From Eubacterium sp. UBA5416 (GTDB lineage: Bacteria > Bacillota > Clostridia > Lachnospirales > Lachnospiraceae): a stretch of 12,496 nt of DNA. Position 1 is the first letter of the stretch; each line of letters begins with the position of its first letter. The notes beneath the pieces are model-generated. The model was not told the DNA's origin and did no database searches. It saw only the letters and a program-made list of their open reading frames with translations. Made by a program: the position numbers and the translations under genes. The stretch lies in assembly GCA_002409525.1 (NCBI GenBank), contig DHNM01000040.1:141667-154162 (forward strand), in the 5' to 3' direction. Positions 1 through 6,844 of this stretch are shown in pieces.

Positions 1-93
1 CGGGTCCCAATGTCATGCTTTTTCATGCGAGCATGAAACGCAAGACCTTTTGACCCTGCGTTTCACATGATAGACTTTTGATCCCAATATCAT
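1..93. repeat. Intergenic repeat with overlapping inverted repeats, cut by the window edge
   Basis: This non-coding stretch is built from short repeated words. TCCCAATGTCAT at 5-16 recurs with one change at 82-93 (TCCCAATATCAT). AGACCTTTTGACCC at 43-56 recurs in altered form at 72-85 (AGACTTTTGATCCC). Two inverted repeats overlap: TTTCATGC/GCATGAAA at 21-28 and 31-38 with a 2-nt centre, and TGAAACGC/GCGTTTCA at 34-41 and 58-65 with a 16-nt loop. The two stems share bases 34-38, so they cannot form together. The look is that of a dispersed intergenic repeat as found in many Clostridia, but the number of copies elsewhere in the genome cannot be seen here. Confidence 0.55.
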
Positions 94-119
94 ATCATTA
101 GAAAAAGTGATAAAAGACA

Positions 120-133
120 GCACTTTAAAGTGC
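120..133. promoter_or_regulatory. Perfect 14-bp palindrome, probable operator of the LacI-family gene
   Basis: The sequence GCACTTTAAAGTGC is its own reverse complement over all 14 bases. It ends 14 bases before the preferred ATG of the regulator gene and sits just ahead of its ribosome binding site. LacI-family proteins bind palindromes as dimers and often repress their own gene, so this is a natural autoregulatory site. Its centre is TTAA, not the CG common in LacI/PurR operators. I found no second full copy in the window. Binding by this protein is inference. Confidence 0.5.
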
Positions 134-147
134 AGATAGGTGTATTT

Positions 148-1179
148 ATGAAAAAAGTTACAATACAGGATATTGCTGACTCCCTTGGGGTTTCACGAAC
201 TACTGTCTGGAAAGTATTCAGTGGTAAAGAAGGCGTTTCTGAAGAACTAAAAGACAGAATAATCACGAAAGCGTTGGAAATGGACTATTTACTTCCGGAG
301 GGAATTGAACCGCTCAGGCATTCTGAAAAAAGGTCTGCAGATAAACCGCTTAATATTGCACTCGCGGTATCGCGGCCTGAGACATCCATCTTCTGGATGA
401 CCATTATCCATCAGATCGCCAAAGAATTTTCAGACCAGAATGTCAATCTGGTATATACTTATCTGCCTTCCCGGGTGGATAAAGACTATGTGCTGCCCTT
501 ATCCCTGACAAATGGAACCACTCATGGTATGATTGTTATGAATGTATATAATCAGCAGCTGCTCAAATTGCTTTCTGACTGTAATATCCCGAAGGTCTTT
601 TTCGACACCGCAGTATCGGTTCCTGCTTCTGAATTAAATGGTGATGTTATCCTCATGGAAAACTATAACAGTGTTTTCACACTCACAGAACATCTGATAG
701 ATAAAGGGGTAAAATCATTTGGATTTATAGGAGATATTGATTATGCAAAATCAAACTATGAAAGGTACGAAGGTTTTTTGAAAGCTTTATACGTGCATAG
801 ACTTCCCGTTGATCACAAACAGATTCTTACCGGATCAATCGGTGAAGACTCTTACAAAGAAGAAATCGAATCTTTCCTCGACACGCTCTCTTCCATGCCT
901 CAGGCGTTTGTCTGTGCCAGTGATTATGTGGCATGTATCCTGATTTCATCATTGATGAAACTAAACATTCGGGTTCCTCAAGACATCCTTGTCACTGGTT
1001 TTGACGACAACATTGAAAATCCGATTGCCGAAGATCTGACGACCGTCCATGTATATAATCAGGATATTGGTTTGCGTTTGGCTCTTCAGATCTTATATCG
1101 AATTCACTATCCTGATATGCCATATGAAATGTCATATGTTGAGACCAAAGTTATCTACCGTAATACAAGTGGAGATTAG
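148..1179 (+). CDS. LacI-family transcriptional regulator
   Basis: A 343-residue DNA-binding regulator. Residues 4-23 form the N-terminal helix-turn-helix (TIQDIADSLGVSRTTVWKVF), close to the LacI consensus. From about residue 68 to the end runs a periplasmic-binding-protein-like effector domain of the sugar-sensing type, with a late VTGFDDN segment typical of the family. I chose the ATG at 148 because GATAGG lies 7 bases upstream. An upstream in-frame GTG at 130 would add six residues but falls inside the palindrome at 120-133. The linker after the HTH (about residues 45-65) lacks the usual PNxxAR hinge-helix pattern. The gene stands alone on its strand and ends at a strong terminator, so its targets beyond itself are unknown. 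A sugar or related small ligand is likely for the family, but the specific effector cannot be assigned. Confidence 0.9.
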   Translation: MKKVTIQDIADSLGVSRTTVWKVFSGKEGVSEELKDRIITKALEMDYLLPEGIEPLRHSEKRSADKPLNIALAVSRPETSIFWMTIIHQIAKEFSDQNVNLVYTYLPSRVDKDYVLPLSLTNGTTHGMIVMNVYNQQLLKLLSDCNIPKVFFDTAVSVPASELNGDVILMENYNSVFTLTEHLIDKGVKSFGFIGDIDYAKSNYERYEGFLKALYVHRLPVDHKQILTGSIGEDSYKEEIESFLDTLSSMPQAFVCASDYVACILISSLMKLNIRVPQDILVTGFDDNIENPIAEDLTTVHVYNQDIGLRLALQILYRIHYPDMPYEMSYVETKVIYRNTSGD

Positions 1180-1190
1180 TTTTATGCCTG

Positions 1191-1240
1191 AAACAGCCTT
1201 TGCAGAAGTATGAGTTTTCTTTCTGCAAGGGCTGTTTTTT
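1191..1240 (+). terminator. Intrinsic terminator of the LacI-family gene
   Basis: AAACAGCCTTTGCAGAA at 1191-1207 pairs with TTCTGCAAGGGCTGTTT at 1221-1237. This gives a 17-bp stem with one G-U pair and a 13-nt loop. A run of six T follows the GC-rich base at 1235-1240. The T run overlaps the stop codon of the convergent ATPase gene. Read leftward, the hairpin is followed by only three T, so it may also stop the ABC operon, but less efficiently. Confidence 0.85.
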
Positions 1241-2021
1241 ATCTGTCGAGACATGGCACAAACACAGGCACCATACCACTTTCTGTACTGATATTCTTTA
1301 ATTCCACTTTAATTCCATAGATATCCTGAATCATCTTAGATCCCAGGACATCTTTAGGAGAACCGCTTTTTATGATACTGTGCTCTTTCAATACAAGCAC
1401 CTGATCAGCAAAAAGAAGTGCATGCTCCGGATTATGCGTTGAGAGCAGAATCAGATAACCCTGACCCGCAAGCTTTTTTACTTTTTCCATGATTCGAAAC
1501 TGATTCCCATAATCCAGGTTTGCGGTCGGTTCATCCATAATCAGGATATCCGAGTCCTGCACCAGGGCACGCGCAATCAAAACCAGCTGACGTTCTCCAC
1601 CCGAAAGATTGGCATAACCGCGCTGTGCCAGATGCGTAATCCCAAGCAGCTCAAGTTTCTCATAGACGAGTTTTCTTTCTTTGTTCCCGGGAGTATGAAA
1701 AGTATCCATCAGAGGATTCGTCCCCATCAGCACCGTCTGAAAAACAGTATAATTAAATGTTGGGAGATTCGCCTGCGGTATATAGGAAATCAGACGAGCT
1801 CTTTCCTTGACAGATTTATGCCGGCAGTCTGCGCCGTCAATTAAGATCTGTCCCTGATATCCCCCCAGCAAACCTAGAATGCATCGAAATAAAGTTGTCT
1901 TTCCTGCACCGTTTTCGCCGAGAAGGCAAACACATTGTCTGGTATCGGCTGAAAAATTCACATGTTTCAGCGTCTCCTGATTTTTATATGAAAAACCGAG
2001 ATCCGTTACCGTTAATTTCAT
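1239..2021 (-). CDS. ABC transporter ATP-binding protein, metal-chelate (FecE/BtuD-like) type
   Basis: This cytoplasmic ATPase of 260 residues powers import of a chelated metal or corrinoid-like ligand together with the permease and binding protein encoded just upstream. Walker A is GENGAGKTT at 35-43, the Q-loop glutamine is near 83, the signature LSGGE is at 139-143, Walker B ILIMDE is at 159-164, the D-loop is NLD at 168-170 and the switch histidine is H196. All motifs are intact. Length and order fit the FecE/FhuC/BtuD group. The start ATG overlaps the permease stop in an ATGA tetranucleotide, which indicates translational coupling, and GAGGAGA lies about 7 bases upstream. It is the last gene of the operon, and its stop codon lies in the T run of the opposing terminator. 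The transported ligand is not determined by this subunit. Confidence 0.93.
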   Translation of the reverse strand: MKLTVTDLGFSYKNQETLKHVNFSADTRQCVCLLGENGAGKTTLFRCILGLLGGYQGQILIDGADCRHKSVKERARLISYIPQANLPTFNYTVFQTVLMGTNPLMDTFHTPGNKERKLVYEKLELLGITHLAQRGYANLSGGERQLVLIARALVQDSDILIMDEPTANLDYGNQFRIMEKVKKLAGQGYLILLSTHNPEHALLFADQVLVLKEHSIIKSGSPKDVLGSKMIQDIYGIKVELKNISTESGMVPVFVPCLDR

Positions 2022-3055
2022 ATGGTGTCTCCTCTCTTCAGAATCAGATAAAGGAAGAATGGCGCGCCGACAAATGCCGTCAGAATACCGATCGGAATCT
2101 CCTGTGTCGCGATCAGCCTCGCAAAATTGTCGACAACCATCAGAAATCCTGCGCCCATCAGCATGGACATCGGAAGCATGATGCGATAATCATTTCCCAC
2201 AGCCATCCTGGAAAAATGTGGAATTACAAGTCCAACCCAGCCGATCATTCCGCTGATTGAAACACACGCCGATGAAATTAGAGTCGCAGCTGCCACGATA
2301 ACTACACGCATGAAATTCATATTAACACCCATCGACCGCGCTTCGTCTTCTCCAACCGCCACCAGATTCATCTTCCATCGCATGATGAATAATACAAGCA
2401 TTCCGAACAATATCGGTATACATGCGGCTTTCAGTTCACTGACACGGATAGAAGAAATGCTTCCCATCAGCCAGTAGGTGATCAGCGGCAGTGTATTATT
2501 CGGGTCTGCGATCAGTTTAATGTACGATGTACCTGATGAAAACAGAGAACTGATCATAATTCCCGCAAGAACCATACCTAGAGTCGGATTCTGTTTCACT
2601 TTTGTACTAATCAGATAGGCCACAATCACAGCCAGGAGTCCACAGATAAATGCATTGATGGATACCATGGCGAATCCCAGTCCCAGCAACAGTGACAATG
2701 CAGCTCCAAATCCCGCCCCGGCAGATGCCCCCAGAACATCCGGGGAAACCATTGGATTGCGAAACAACCCCTGATATGCGGCTCCGGCAGATGCCAGCCC
2801 TGCCCCAATCAACGCCCCGGCAAGTATACGTGGCATACGTATCTTGAAGATGACAAGTTCAATATCATCCGGCCAGTCTTTCGGCGCACCGGTAAGTTTC
2901 CCCCAGAGAACATGTATCAGTTCTCCGGGAGAAACCGGATATTTACCCAGTGCGAAACTCATTACAAAGATCACACTAAAAAGGATTCCGGCAAGAAGCA
3001 GAAACCATTTACCTCTTTTTTCAGGTGTCCCTGCCATTGTTTTTTCTCCGTTCAT
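2018..3055 (-). CDS. FecCD-family ABC transporter permease
   Basis: An integral membrane protein of up to 345 residues forming the channel of the importer, presumably as a homodimer. It has many hydrophobic spans, as expected for the 9-10 helix BtuC/FhuB fold. Family motifs are RNPMVSPDVLG at 99-109, the coupling-helix segment GWVGLVIPHFSRM at 272-284, and the conserved C-terminal PIGILTAFVGAPFFLYLI. The first ATG overlaps the stop of the binding-protein gene (ATGA) but has no clear ribosome binding site. A second in-frame ATG at 3037 is preceded by GGAG at 8 bases and would give a protein six residues shorter. Either start is plausible: coupling favours the first, the ribosome binding site the second. 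Confidence 0.92.
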   Translation of the reverse strand: MNGEKTMAGTPEKRGKWFLLLAGILFSVIFVMSFALGKYPVSPGELIHVLWGKLTGAPKDWPDDIELVIFKIRMPRILAGALIGAGLASAGAAYQGLFRNPMVSPDVLGASAGAGFGAALSLLLGLGFAMVSINAFICGLLAVIVAYLISTKVKQNPTLGMVLAGIMISSLFSSGTSYIKLIADPNNTLPLITYWLMGSISSIRVSELKAACIPILFGMLVLFIMRWKMNLVAVGEDEARSMGVNMNFMRVVIVAAATLISSACVSISGMIGWVGLVIPHFSRMAVGNDYRIMLPMSMLMGAGFLMVVDNFARLIATQEIPIGILTAFVGAPFFLYLILKRGDTI

Positions 3056-4209
3056 TGTTTATTTGTAGAATTGGCAAGCAGCTGATCAATTTGTTCATCT
3101 GTAACATCACAATGATAAAACAATTGATAAAACTCTTTTGTCTCTTTCTTCATGTCATACTGGAAAACATCCGGATAGAGAAGATTTCCAAGCCATTTAA
3201 TTCCGATCACGCGGTTTACCGAAGGGGGCTGTCCCATCCAGCTATAGGGATTCCCCGGAATTTCATAGACTTTTTTATTCTTCACGGCCTCAAGACCCTG
3301 CCACTCTTCTCTGGTTTCAATATCTGAGTAAATACTTCCAGGCGTGAATATAATAACATCCGGCTGCCACAGCATCAGCTGTTCCATAGAGATATCACTG
3401 GCTCCTCCTTTTGCGCTCTGCTCAACATCGGCAACATTATCACCGCCGACAGTATCGATAACATCGGAGTGCACAGTTCCCTTCACCAGCGCAGTTAGCC
3501 CCGCATCACCGCTTCCGTAATATACTTTGACCTTTTTGTCATCTGAAATTGAAGCAGACTTTTCCTTTGCATCAGAGAGCGTTTTTTCTATATGTGACGC
3601 AAGTTTTTCTGCCTGATCTTCTTCGCCAACGATTTTACCCAGTGTCCGGTATGCTTCCGCCATGGAATCTAACTCCATATGTACAAATACGGAAGGAATA
3701 CCAGTCTTATCCTGCACACCTTTCATATCATCTTTCACTGTCGGCTTCATCTCTCCGATATCGATGACAATCTGCGGTTTTGCACTCATAATCGCTTCCA
3801 TATTCAATGTATCACCATAGAAATTTCCGAATACCGGAAGTGAGCGATACTTTTCATCGATGAATTCAGTCTGATCGTCTGACATTTCAGTCGCCAGCCC
3901 CACTAATTTGTCCGGGCACAGCGTATATAAAACAACCTGCGCCAAGGGTCCGGAGGGAGCGATCCGATCAATATTTTTCGGAATTTCAACTTCTCTTCCG
4001 GTGGAATCGGTAAACTTGAACTGCTCACCTATTGCACTGTCCGATGACGCAGATTCCGATTTTGCTGATGCGGCGCTCTCTGAAACCGATGTGCTTTCCT
4101 GTTTGGATGAGCTGTTTTTGGCCCCTCCGCCTCCACACCCTATCCCAGTGACTGCCATAGAACATATCAATGCCAGACTCAAAAGGGTTTTCTTCATTTT
4201 CGCTTTCAT
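3052..4209 (-). CDS. Lipoprotein substrate-binding protein of a metal-chelate ABC importer (Peripl_BP_2 fold)
   Basis: A 385-residue extracytoplasmic receptor that delivers ligand to the FecCD-type permease. Residues 1-24 are a lipoprotein signal peptide with a lysine-rich start, a hydrophobic core, and Cys25 in TGIGC as the lipid-modified residue; the lipobox is loose. Residues 30-60 form a Ser/Ala/Glu-rich tether. The binding domain begins near 65 with FTDSTGREVEIPKNIDRI, the standard opening of cobalamin/siderophore-type receptors, and continues to about 365. The late motif PPSVNRVIGIKWLGNLLYPD fits this group. The ligand could be a siderophore, heme, corrinoid or other metal complex; I cannot tell which. 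GGAG lies only 3 bases before the first ATG. The next ATG at 4197 leaves 15 bases, so the exact start is open. It is first in the operon, behind the promoter at 4262-4290. Confidence 0.9.
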   Translation of the reverse strand: MKAKMKKTLLSLALICSMAVTGIGCGGGGAKNSSSKQESTSVSESAASAKSESASSDSAIGEQFKFTDSTGREVEIPKNIDRIAPSGPLAQVVLYTLCPDKLVGLATEMSDDQTEFIDEKYRSLPVFGNFYGDTLNMEAIMSAKPQIVIDIGEMKPTVKDDMKGVQDKTGIPSVFVHMELDSMAEAYRTLGKIVGEEDQAEKLASHIEKTLSDAKEKSASISDDKKVKVYYGSGDAGLTALVKGTVHSDVIDTVGGDNVADVEQSAKGGASDISMEQLMLWQPDVIIFTPGSIYSDIETREEWQGLEAVKNKKVYEIPGNPYSWMGQPPSVNRVIGIKWLGNLLYPDVFQYDMKKETKEFYQLFYHCDVTDEQIDQLLANSTNKQ

Positions 4210-4261
4210 TTTCTCCTTTCAGTTTCGTTATATTTCATAAAACACAACGTAATTCTTAATA

Positions 4262-4290
4262 CTTATAGCATGAACCTGACAAAAAGTCAA
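4262..4290 (-). promoter_or_regulatory. Leftward sigma-70-type promoter of the ABC importer operon
   Basis: Read on the minus strand, -35 TTGACT (4285-4290) and -10 TATAAG (4262-4267) are separated by 17 bases. Each hexamer matches consensus at five of six positions, and a TG at the extended -10 position adds support. Transcription would start near 4255 and leave a leader of about 45 bases, too short for a riboswitch. Confidence 0.75.
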
Positions 4291-4307
4291 TAAAGTCATC
4301 AAAAATA

Positions 4308-4323
4308 GTCCAAATTCATGGAC
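4308..4323. promoter_or_regulatory. Inverted repeat between the divergent promoters, possible operator
   Basis: GTCCA at 4308-4312 and TGGAC at 4319-4323 form perfect 5-bp arms around a 6-bp centre. The right arm overlaps the rightward -35 hexamer, and the left arm lies 18 bases beyond the leftward -35. A protein bound here could control both directions. The site does not resemble a Fur box or a DtxR-type box that I recognise. Direct copies of AAGTCA at 4284-4289 and 4293-4298 lie next to it. The arms are short, so chance is possible. Confidence 0.3.
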
Positions 4324-4347
4324 ATCGCTGAGCAAATAGCCTATACT
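4319..4347 (+). promoter_or_regulatory. Rightward sigma-70-type promoter of the NTPase-methyltransferase pair
   Basis: -35 TGGACA (4319-4324) and -10 TATACT (4342-4347) are spaced by 17 bases, each five of six to consensus. AAAGGAGGA follows at 4367-4375, ahead of the ATG at 4389. The -35 is 28 bases from the opposing -35, so the two promoters are back to back. Confidence 0.7.
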
Positions 4348-4388
4348 TAGTTGAAAAGTTAGTTACAAAGGAGGATTTCACTGTAAGC

Positions 4389-5000
4389 ATGAACTTTTTT
4401 ATACAGGGAAGACCCGGGATCGGAAAGTCATATACAATTCGGGAATGCCTTAAAGACTATACAGATATTACAGAAGGATTTACCGTACAGAGGCTGTACG
4501 ATGATGAAAAGCTGTGGGGCTTTCGAACATGTGTGGTTGATCACAGTTTGGAACCTCTCGATGCCCGGCTGGACACAGCGGGCCGCGATGGAACATTCAT
4601 TTCCCCCGGCGGGAAGGACTTATCTGTTCTTGAAAAGGTGATTGCGCAAGTGGAAAAAAATTGTCGAAAATCTTCCTGCCGGATTGTGCTTCTGGACGAA
4701 ATCGGTGGGTTCGAACTGCTGTCAGATAAATTTATGTCATCTCTTTACGAGATTCTGAACAGCGGCAGACTGTGTATCGGCGTTCTTAAATCCCGGCAGA
4801 ACCTGAAACATACAATCAGAAAACGTGACAGTAACTGCGAAGAATCAGGTGAGCTGTATCTCAACCGACATGACATGCTTCAAAACAGATTAGAAGATCA
4901 CGGTTTCTTATATACTATGACAAGTGGAAATAAAGAGAGGATCCGGGAAAGACTGCAAACGGAGTTAACGATACAATTGCAGAACAGGGAGTCAAAATAA
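4389..5000 (+). CDS. THEP1-type nucleoside-triphosphatase (P-loop NTPase)
   Basis: A 203-residue soluble P-loop protein. Walker A is GRPGIGKS at 7-14, right at the N-terminus as in the NTPase_1/THEP1 family. Walker B is IVLLDEIGGFEL at 99-110, carrying the family DEIG signature. The size matches the family. Members hydrolyse NTPs in vitro, but their cellular roles are mostly unknown, and related small P-loop proteins assist cofactor synthesis. A strong AAAGGAGGA lies about 13 bases before the ATG, slightly long, but no alternative start is available in frame. The stop codon shares one base with the start of the methyltransferase gene, so the two are translationally coupled. Divergence from a metal-chelate importer suggests a role in processing the imported metal complex or its ligand; this is inference. 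Confidence 0.85.
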   Translation: MNFFIQGRPGIGKSYTIRECLKDYTDITEGFTVQRLYDDEKLWGFRTCVVDHSLEPLDARLDTAGRDGTFISPGGKDLSVLEKVIAQVEKNCRKSSCRIVLLDEIGGFELLSDKFMSSLYEILNSGRLCIGVLKSRQNLKHTIRKRDSNCEESGELYLNRHDMLQNRLEDHGFLYTMTSGNKERIRERLQTELTIQLQNRESK

Positions 5001-5887
5001 TGAATGACGAATATAGAATTCATGATCGGGAATATTTTAAAAGATTGTGGGAGCATCACAGACCGGACAGTATAAAGCATACGGCTGAAATCTGGGATTC
5101 CCGCGCCAGGGAGTGGGCGAAAGAGCTAAAAGAAGATACTTCATTTCAAAAGACATTAGATGCACGAGTTCGAGAGACGACTAAATATCTAAACGAACAG
5201 GGCCTTTTAAATCCCGGGGATAACATCATCGATATCGGCTCAGGAAGCGGACGCTTCACCGTCGAATTTGCTAAAACCTCGGAACATGTCACCGGTATTG
5301 ATATCTCTCCGGAAATGTTAACTCTCGGAAAAACTTATGCCATGTCGGAAGGTGTCTCAAATACTTCTTTTGTAGAATGTAATTTTAAAGATGCCGATAT
5401 CGACGATTATGGATGGAGAAAAAAGTTTGATCTCGTATTCTCCTCTATGTCACCGGCAGCCGGGAATCTGGATGGTTTAAATAAGATGAACGCTATGAGT
5501 CGAGGCTATTGTTTTAACTGCAGCCCGATTGGTGAAGCAGACAACTTGAAGGTCAAAATACAGAGAGGTCTTTTTAACACCCATGAAAAGCAGGAATCAC
5601 TCTGGAGCGGCCGTTATTTCTACAGTCTTTTTAATCTATTGTGGCTGGATGGTTATCTTCCTGTGAGTTCTTATCACACACAGGAAGTCAATGACATGGT
5701 GGAAATAAATGAGAATCTCGTCTCCTATTACGCCTCACACTTTGAAAGACAGTTTCCGGATGAAAAGAATCTAAAAGAGAAGATCTATGATATATTGGTA
5801 AAAGATGCCGATGCCAATGGCAGGATCTTAAAACAGTCCAGGCGAATGTATGGCTGGATTTGGTGGAACGTGAACGAACAACGCTGA
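5000..5887 (+). CDS. Class I SAM-dependent methyltransferase
   Basis: A 295-residue soluble enzyme with a Rossmann-like methyltransferase core. Motif I is IIDIGSGSG at 76-84, the acidic residue that should contact the SAM ribose is D101 in GIDIS, and the later strand is FDLVFSSMS at 143-151. About 70 residues precede motif I, with a tryptophan- and arginine-rich segment near 17-40 (LWEHHRPD, IWDSRAREW) that may form a cap or substrate site. The C-terminal third is also rich in aromatic residues. The start overlaps the NTPase stop by one base (TAATG). The acceptor cannot be named: a small molecule or metal ligand fits the neighbourhood better than RNA or protein, but that is inference from context only. 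The gene ends 15 bases from the convergent serine dehydratase gene, with no obvious terminator between. Confidence 0.85.
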   Translation: MNDEYRIHDREYFKRLWEHHRPDSIKHTAEIWDSRAREWAKELKEDTSFQKTLDARVRETTKYLNEQGLLNPGDNIIDIGSGSGRFTVEFAKTSEHVTGIDISPEMLTLGKTYAMSEGVSNTSFVECNFKDADIDDYGWRKKFDLVFSSMSPAAGNLDGLNKMNAMSRGYCFNCSPIGEADNLKVKIQRGLFNTHEKQESLWSGRYFYSLFNLLWLDGYLPVSSYHTQEVNDMVEINENLVSYYASHFERQFPDEKNLKEKIYDILVKDADANGRILKQSRRMYGWIWWNVNEQR

Positions 5888-5902
5888 AATAGTTTCTTAT
5901 AA

Positions 5903-6808
5903 TTATGGTTTGGTTTCACTGTTTGTGTGTTCACCATGAGTGTCTCCAAGGATCTCCTTTCTCCACCTCTTTCCGGTTGGTGTGGCGGCCAGCCCTCCCG
6001 TGGCTGTTTCACGAAGTGCAGAAGGCATGGACAATCCGATTTGATACATCGCCTCGATTACCTCATCCCATGGAATCCTGCTTTTTACTCCAGCCATAGC
6101 CATCCAGGCCGCCGTAAGTGCGTTGGATGCTCCCGCAGCATTTCTCATGATACAGGGAACTTCCACAAGGCCGGCTACAGGATCACAGGAAAGCCCAAGC
6201 ATATTCGTGAGGGCAATCGCCATCGCATCGGCGGCCTGGCCGGGAGTTCCTCCCGACATCTCAACTGCCGCAGCCGCTGACATCGCACTCGCAGAACCGA
6301 CTTCAGCCTGGCAGCCGCCTGTTGCACCTGCTATGCAGGCATTATTCGCGATAACATACCCGACTGCTCCCGCTGTAAACAGATAAGGGATAATATCTTC
6401 ATCCGACAGCTTGTATTTTTCCTGAAGGGCAATAAGGACTCCGGGAAGCACGCCACAGGATCCGGCTGTCGGTGTGGCACAGATGACTCCCATGGAGGCA
6501 TTTACTTCATTCGTCGCCACTGCATAGCAGACCGCTGAAGCAAAAACAGAATCTACAGATTCTTTTCTTCCATTTTGATATTCATAGAGCTTTTTGGCAT
6601 CCATACCTGTCATGCCAGATCTGGATGTAACGCCTGAAACACCCTGTTTTACAGCGTCTTTCATAATCTGATACTGATGGCTCATATTTTCCATGATCTC
6701 TTCTCTTGATTTCTCTGTCTCATCCATTTCCTGTTCGATCATGATTTCATAGATCTTTTTTCCGGAATTCTGGGCCTGACTGACCAGTTCCTCTATATTC
6801 TTGAACAT
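5903..6808 (-). CDS. sdaAA: L-serine dehydratase, iron-sulfur type, alpha subunit
   Basis: The catalytic subunit of the oxygen-sensitive 4Fe-4S L-serine dehydratase, which converts L-serine to pyruvate and ammonia in the cytoplasm. The protein has 301 residues, normal for the Firmicutes split form. Conserved segments are TSRSGMTG at 61-68, CATPTAGSCGVLPG at 110-123 and GLSCDPVAGLVEVPC at 205-219. C166, C208 and C219 have the 42- and 11-residue spacing of the cluster ligands in the one-chain bacterial enzyme, so they are the likely iron-sulfur ligands. GGGAG lies 7 bases before the ATG. It is the last gene of the six-gene operon, 36 bases after the beta subunit. Its end faces the methyltransferase gene tail to tail. 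Confidence 0.96.
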   Translation of the reverse strand: MFKNIEELVSQAQNSGKKIYEIMIEQEMDETEKSREEIMENMSHQYQIMKDAVKQGVSGVTSRSGMTGMDAKKLYEYQNGRKESVDSVFASAVCYAVATNEVNASMGVICATPTAGSCGVLPGVLIALQEKYKLSDEDIIPYLFTAGAVGYVIANNACIAGATGGCQAEVGSASAMSAAAAVEMSGGTPGQAADAMAIALTNMLGLSCDPVAGLVEVPCIMRNAAGASNALTAAWMAMAGVKSRIPWDEVIEAMYQIGLSMPSALRETATGGLAATPTGKRWRKEILGDTHGEHTNSETKP

Positions 6809-6844
6809 ATAAATCTCCCTTTGTCCGTCATTAATCCTGGGTTC

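Noticed and set aside
130..147. Longer LacI-family start at the GTG at 130
   Set aside because: The GTG falls inside the perfect palindrome, and the ATG at 148 has GATAGG at a good distance and begins at the usual point for the family.
1895..2260. 121-residue frame on the + strand across the ATPase-permease junction
   Set aside because: It lies antisense to two clearly conserved ABC genes, has low-complexity histidine-rich content and has no ribosome binding site.
4210..4388. Cobalamin or other riboswitch ahead of the metal-chelate importer
   Set aside because: The leader after the leftward promoter is only about 45 bases and carries no recognisable aptamer.
5870..5934. Bidirectional terminator between the convergent genes
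   Set aside because: Pairing is short and mismatched, the loop is about 40 bases, and no T run follows.
5927..6386. Overlapping + strand frames opposite the serine dehydratase alpha gene
   Set aside because: They are antisense to a highly conserved enzyme with intact cluster ligands, and their composition looks like shadow coding.
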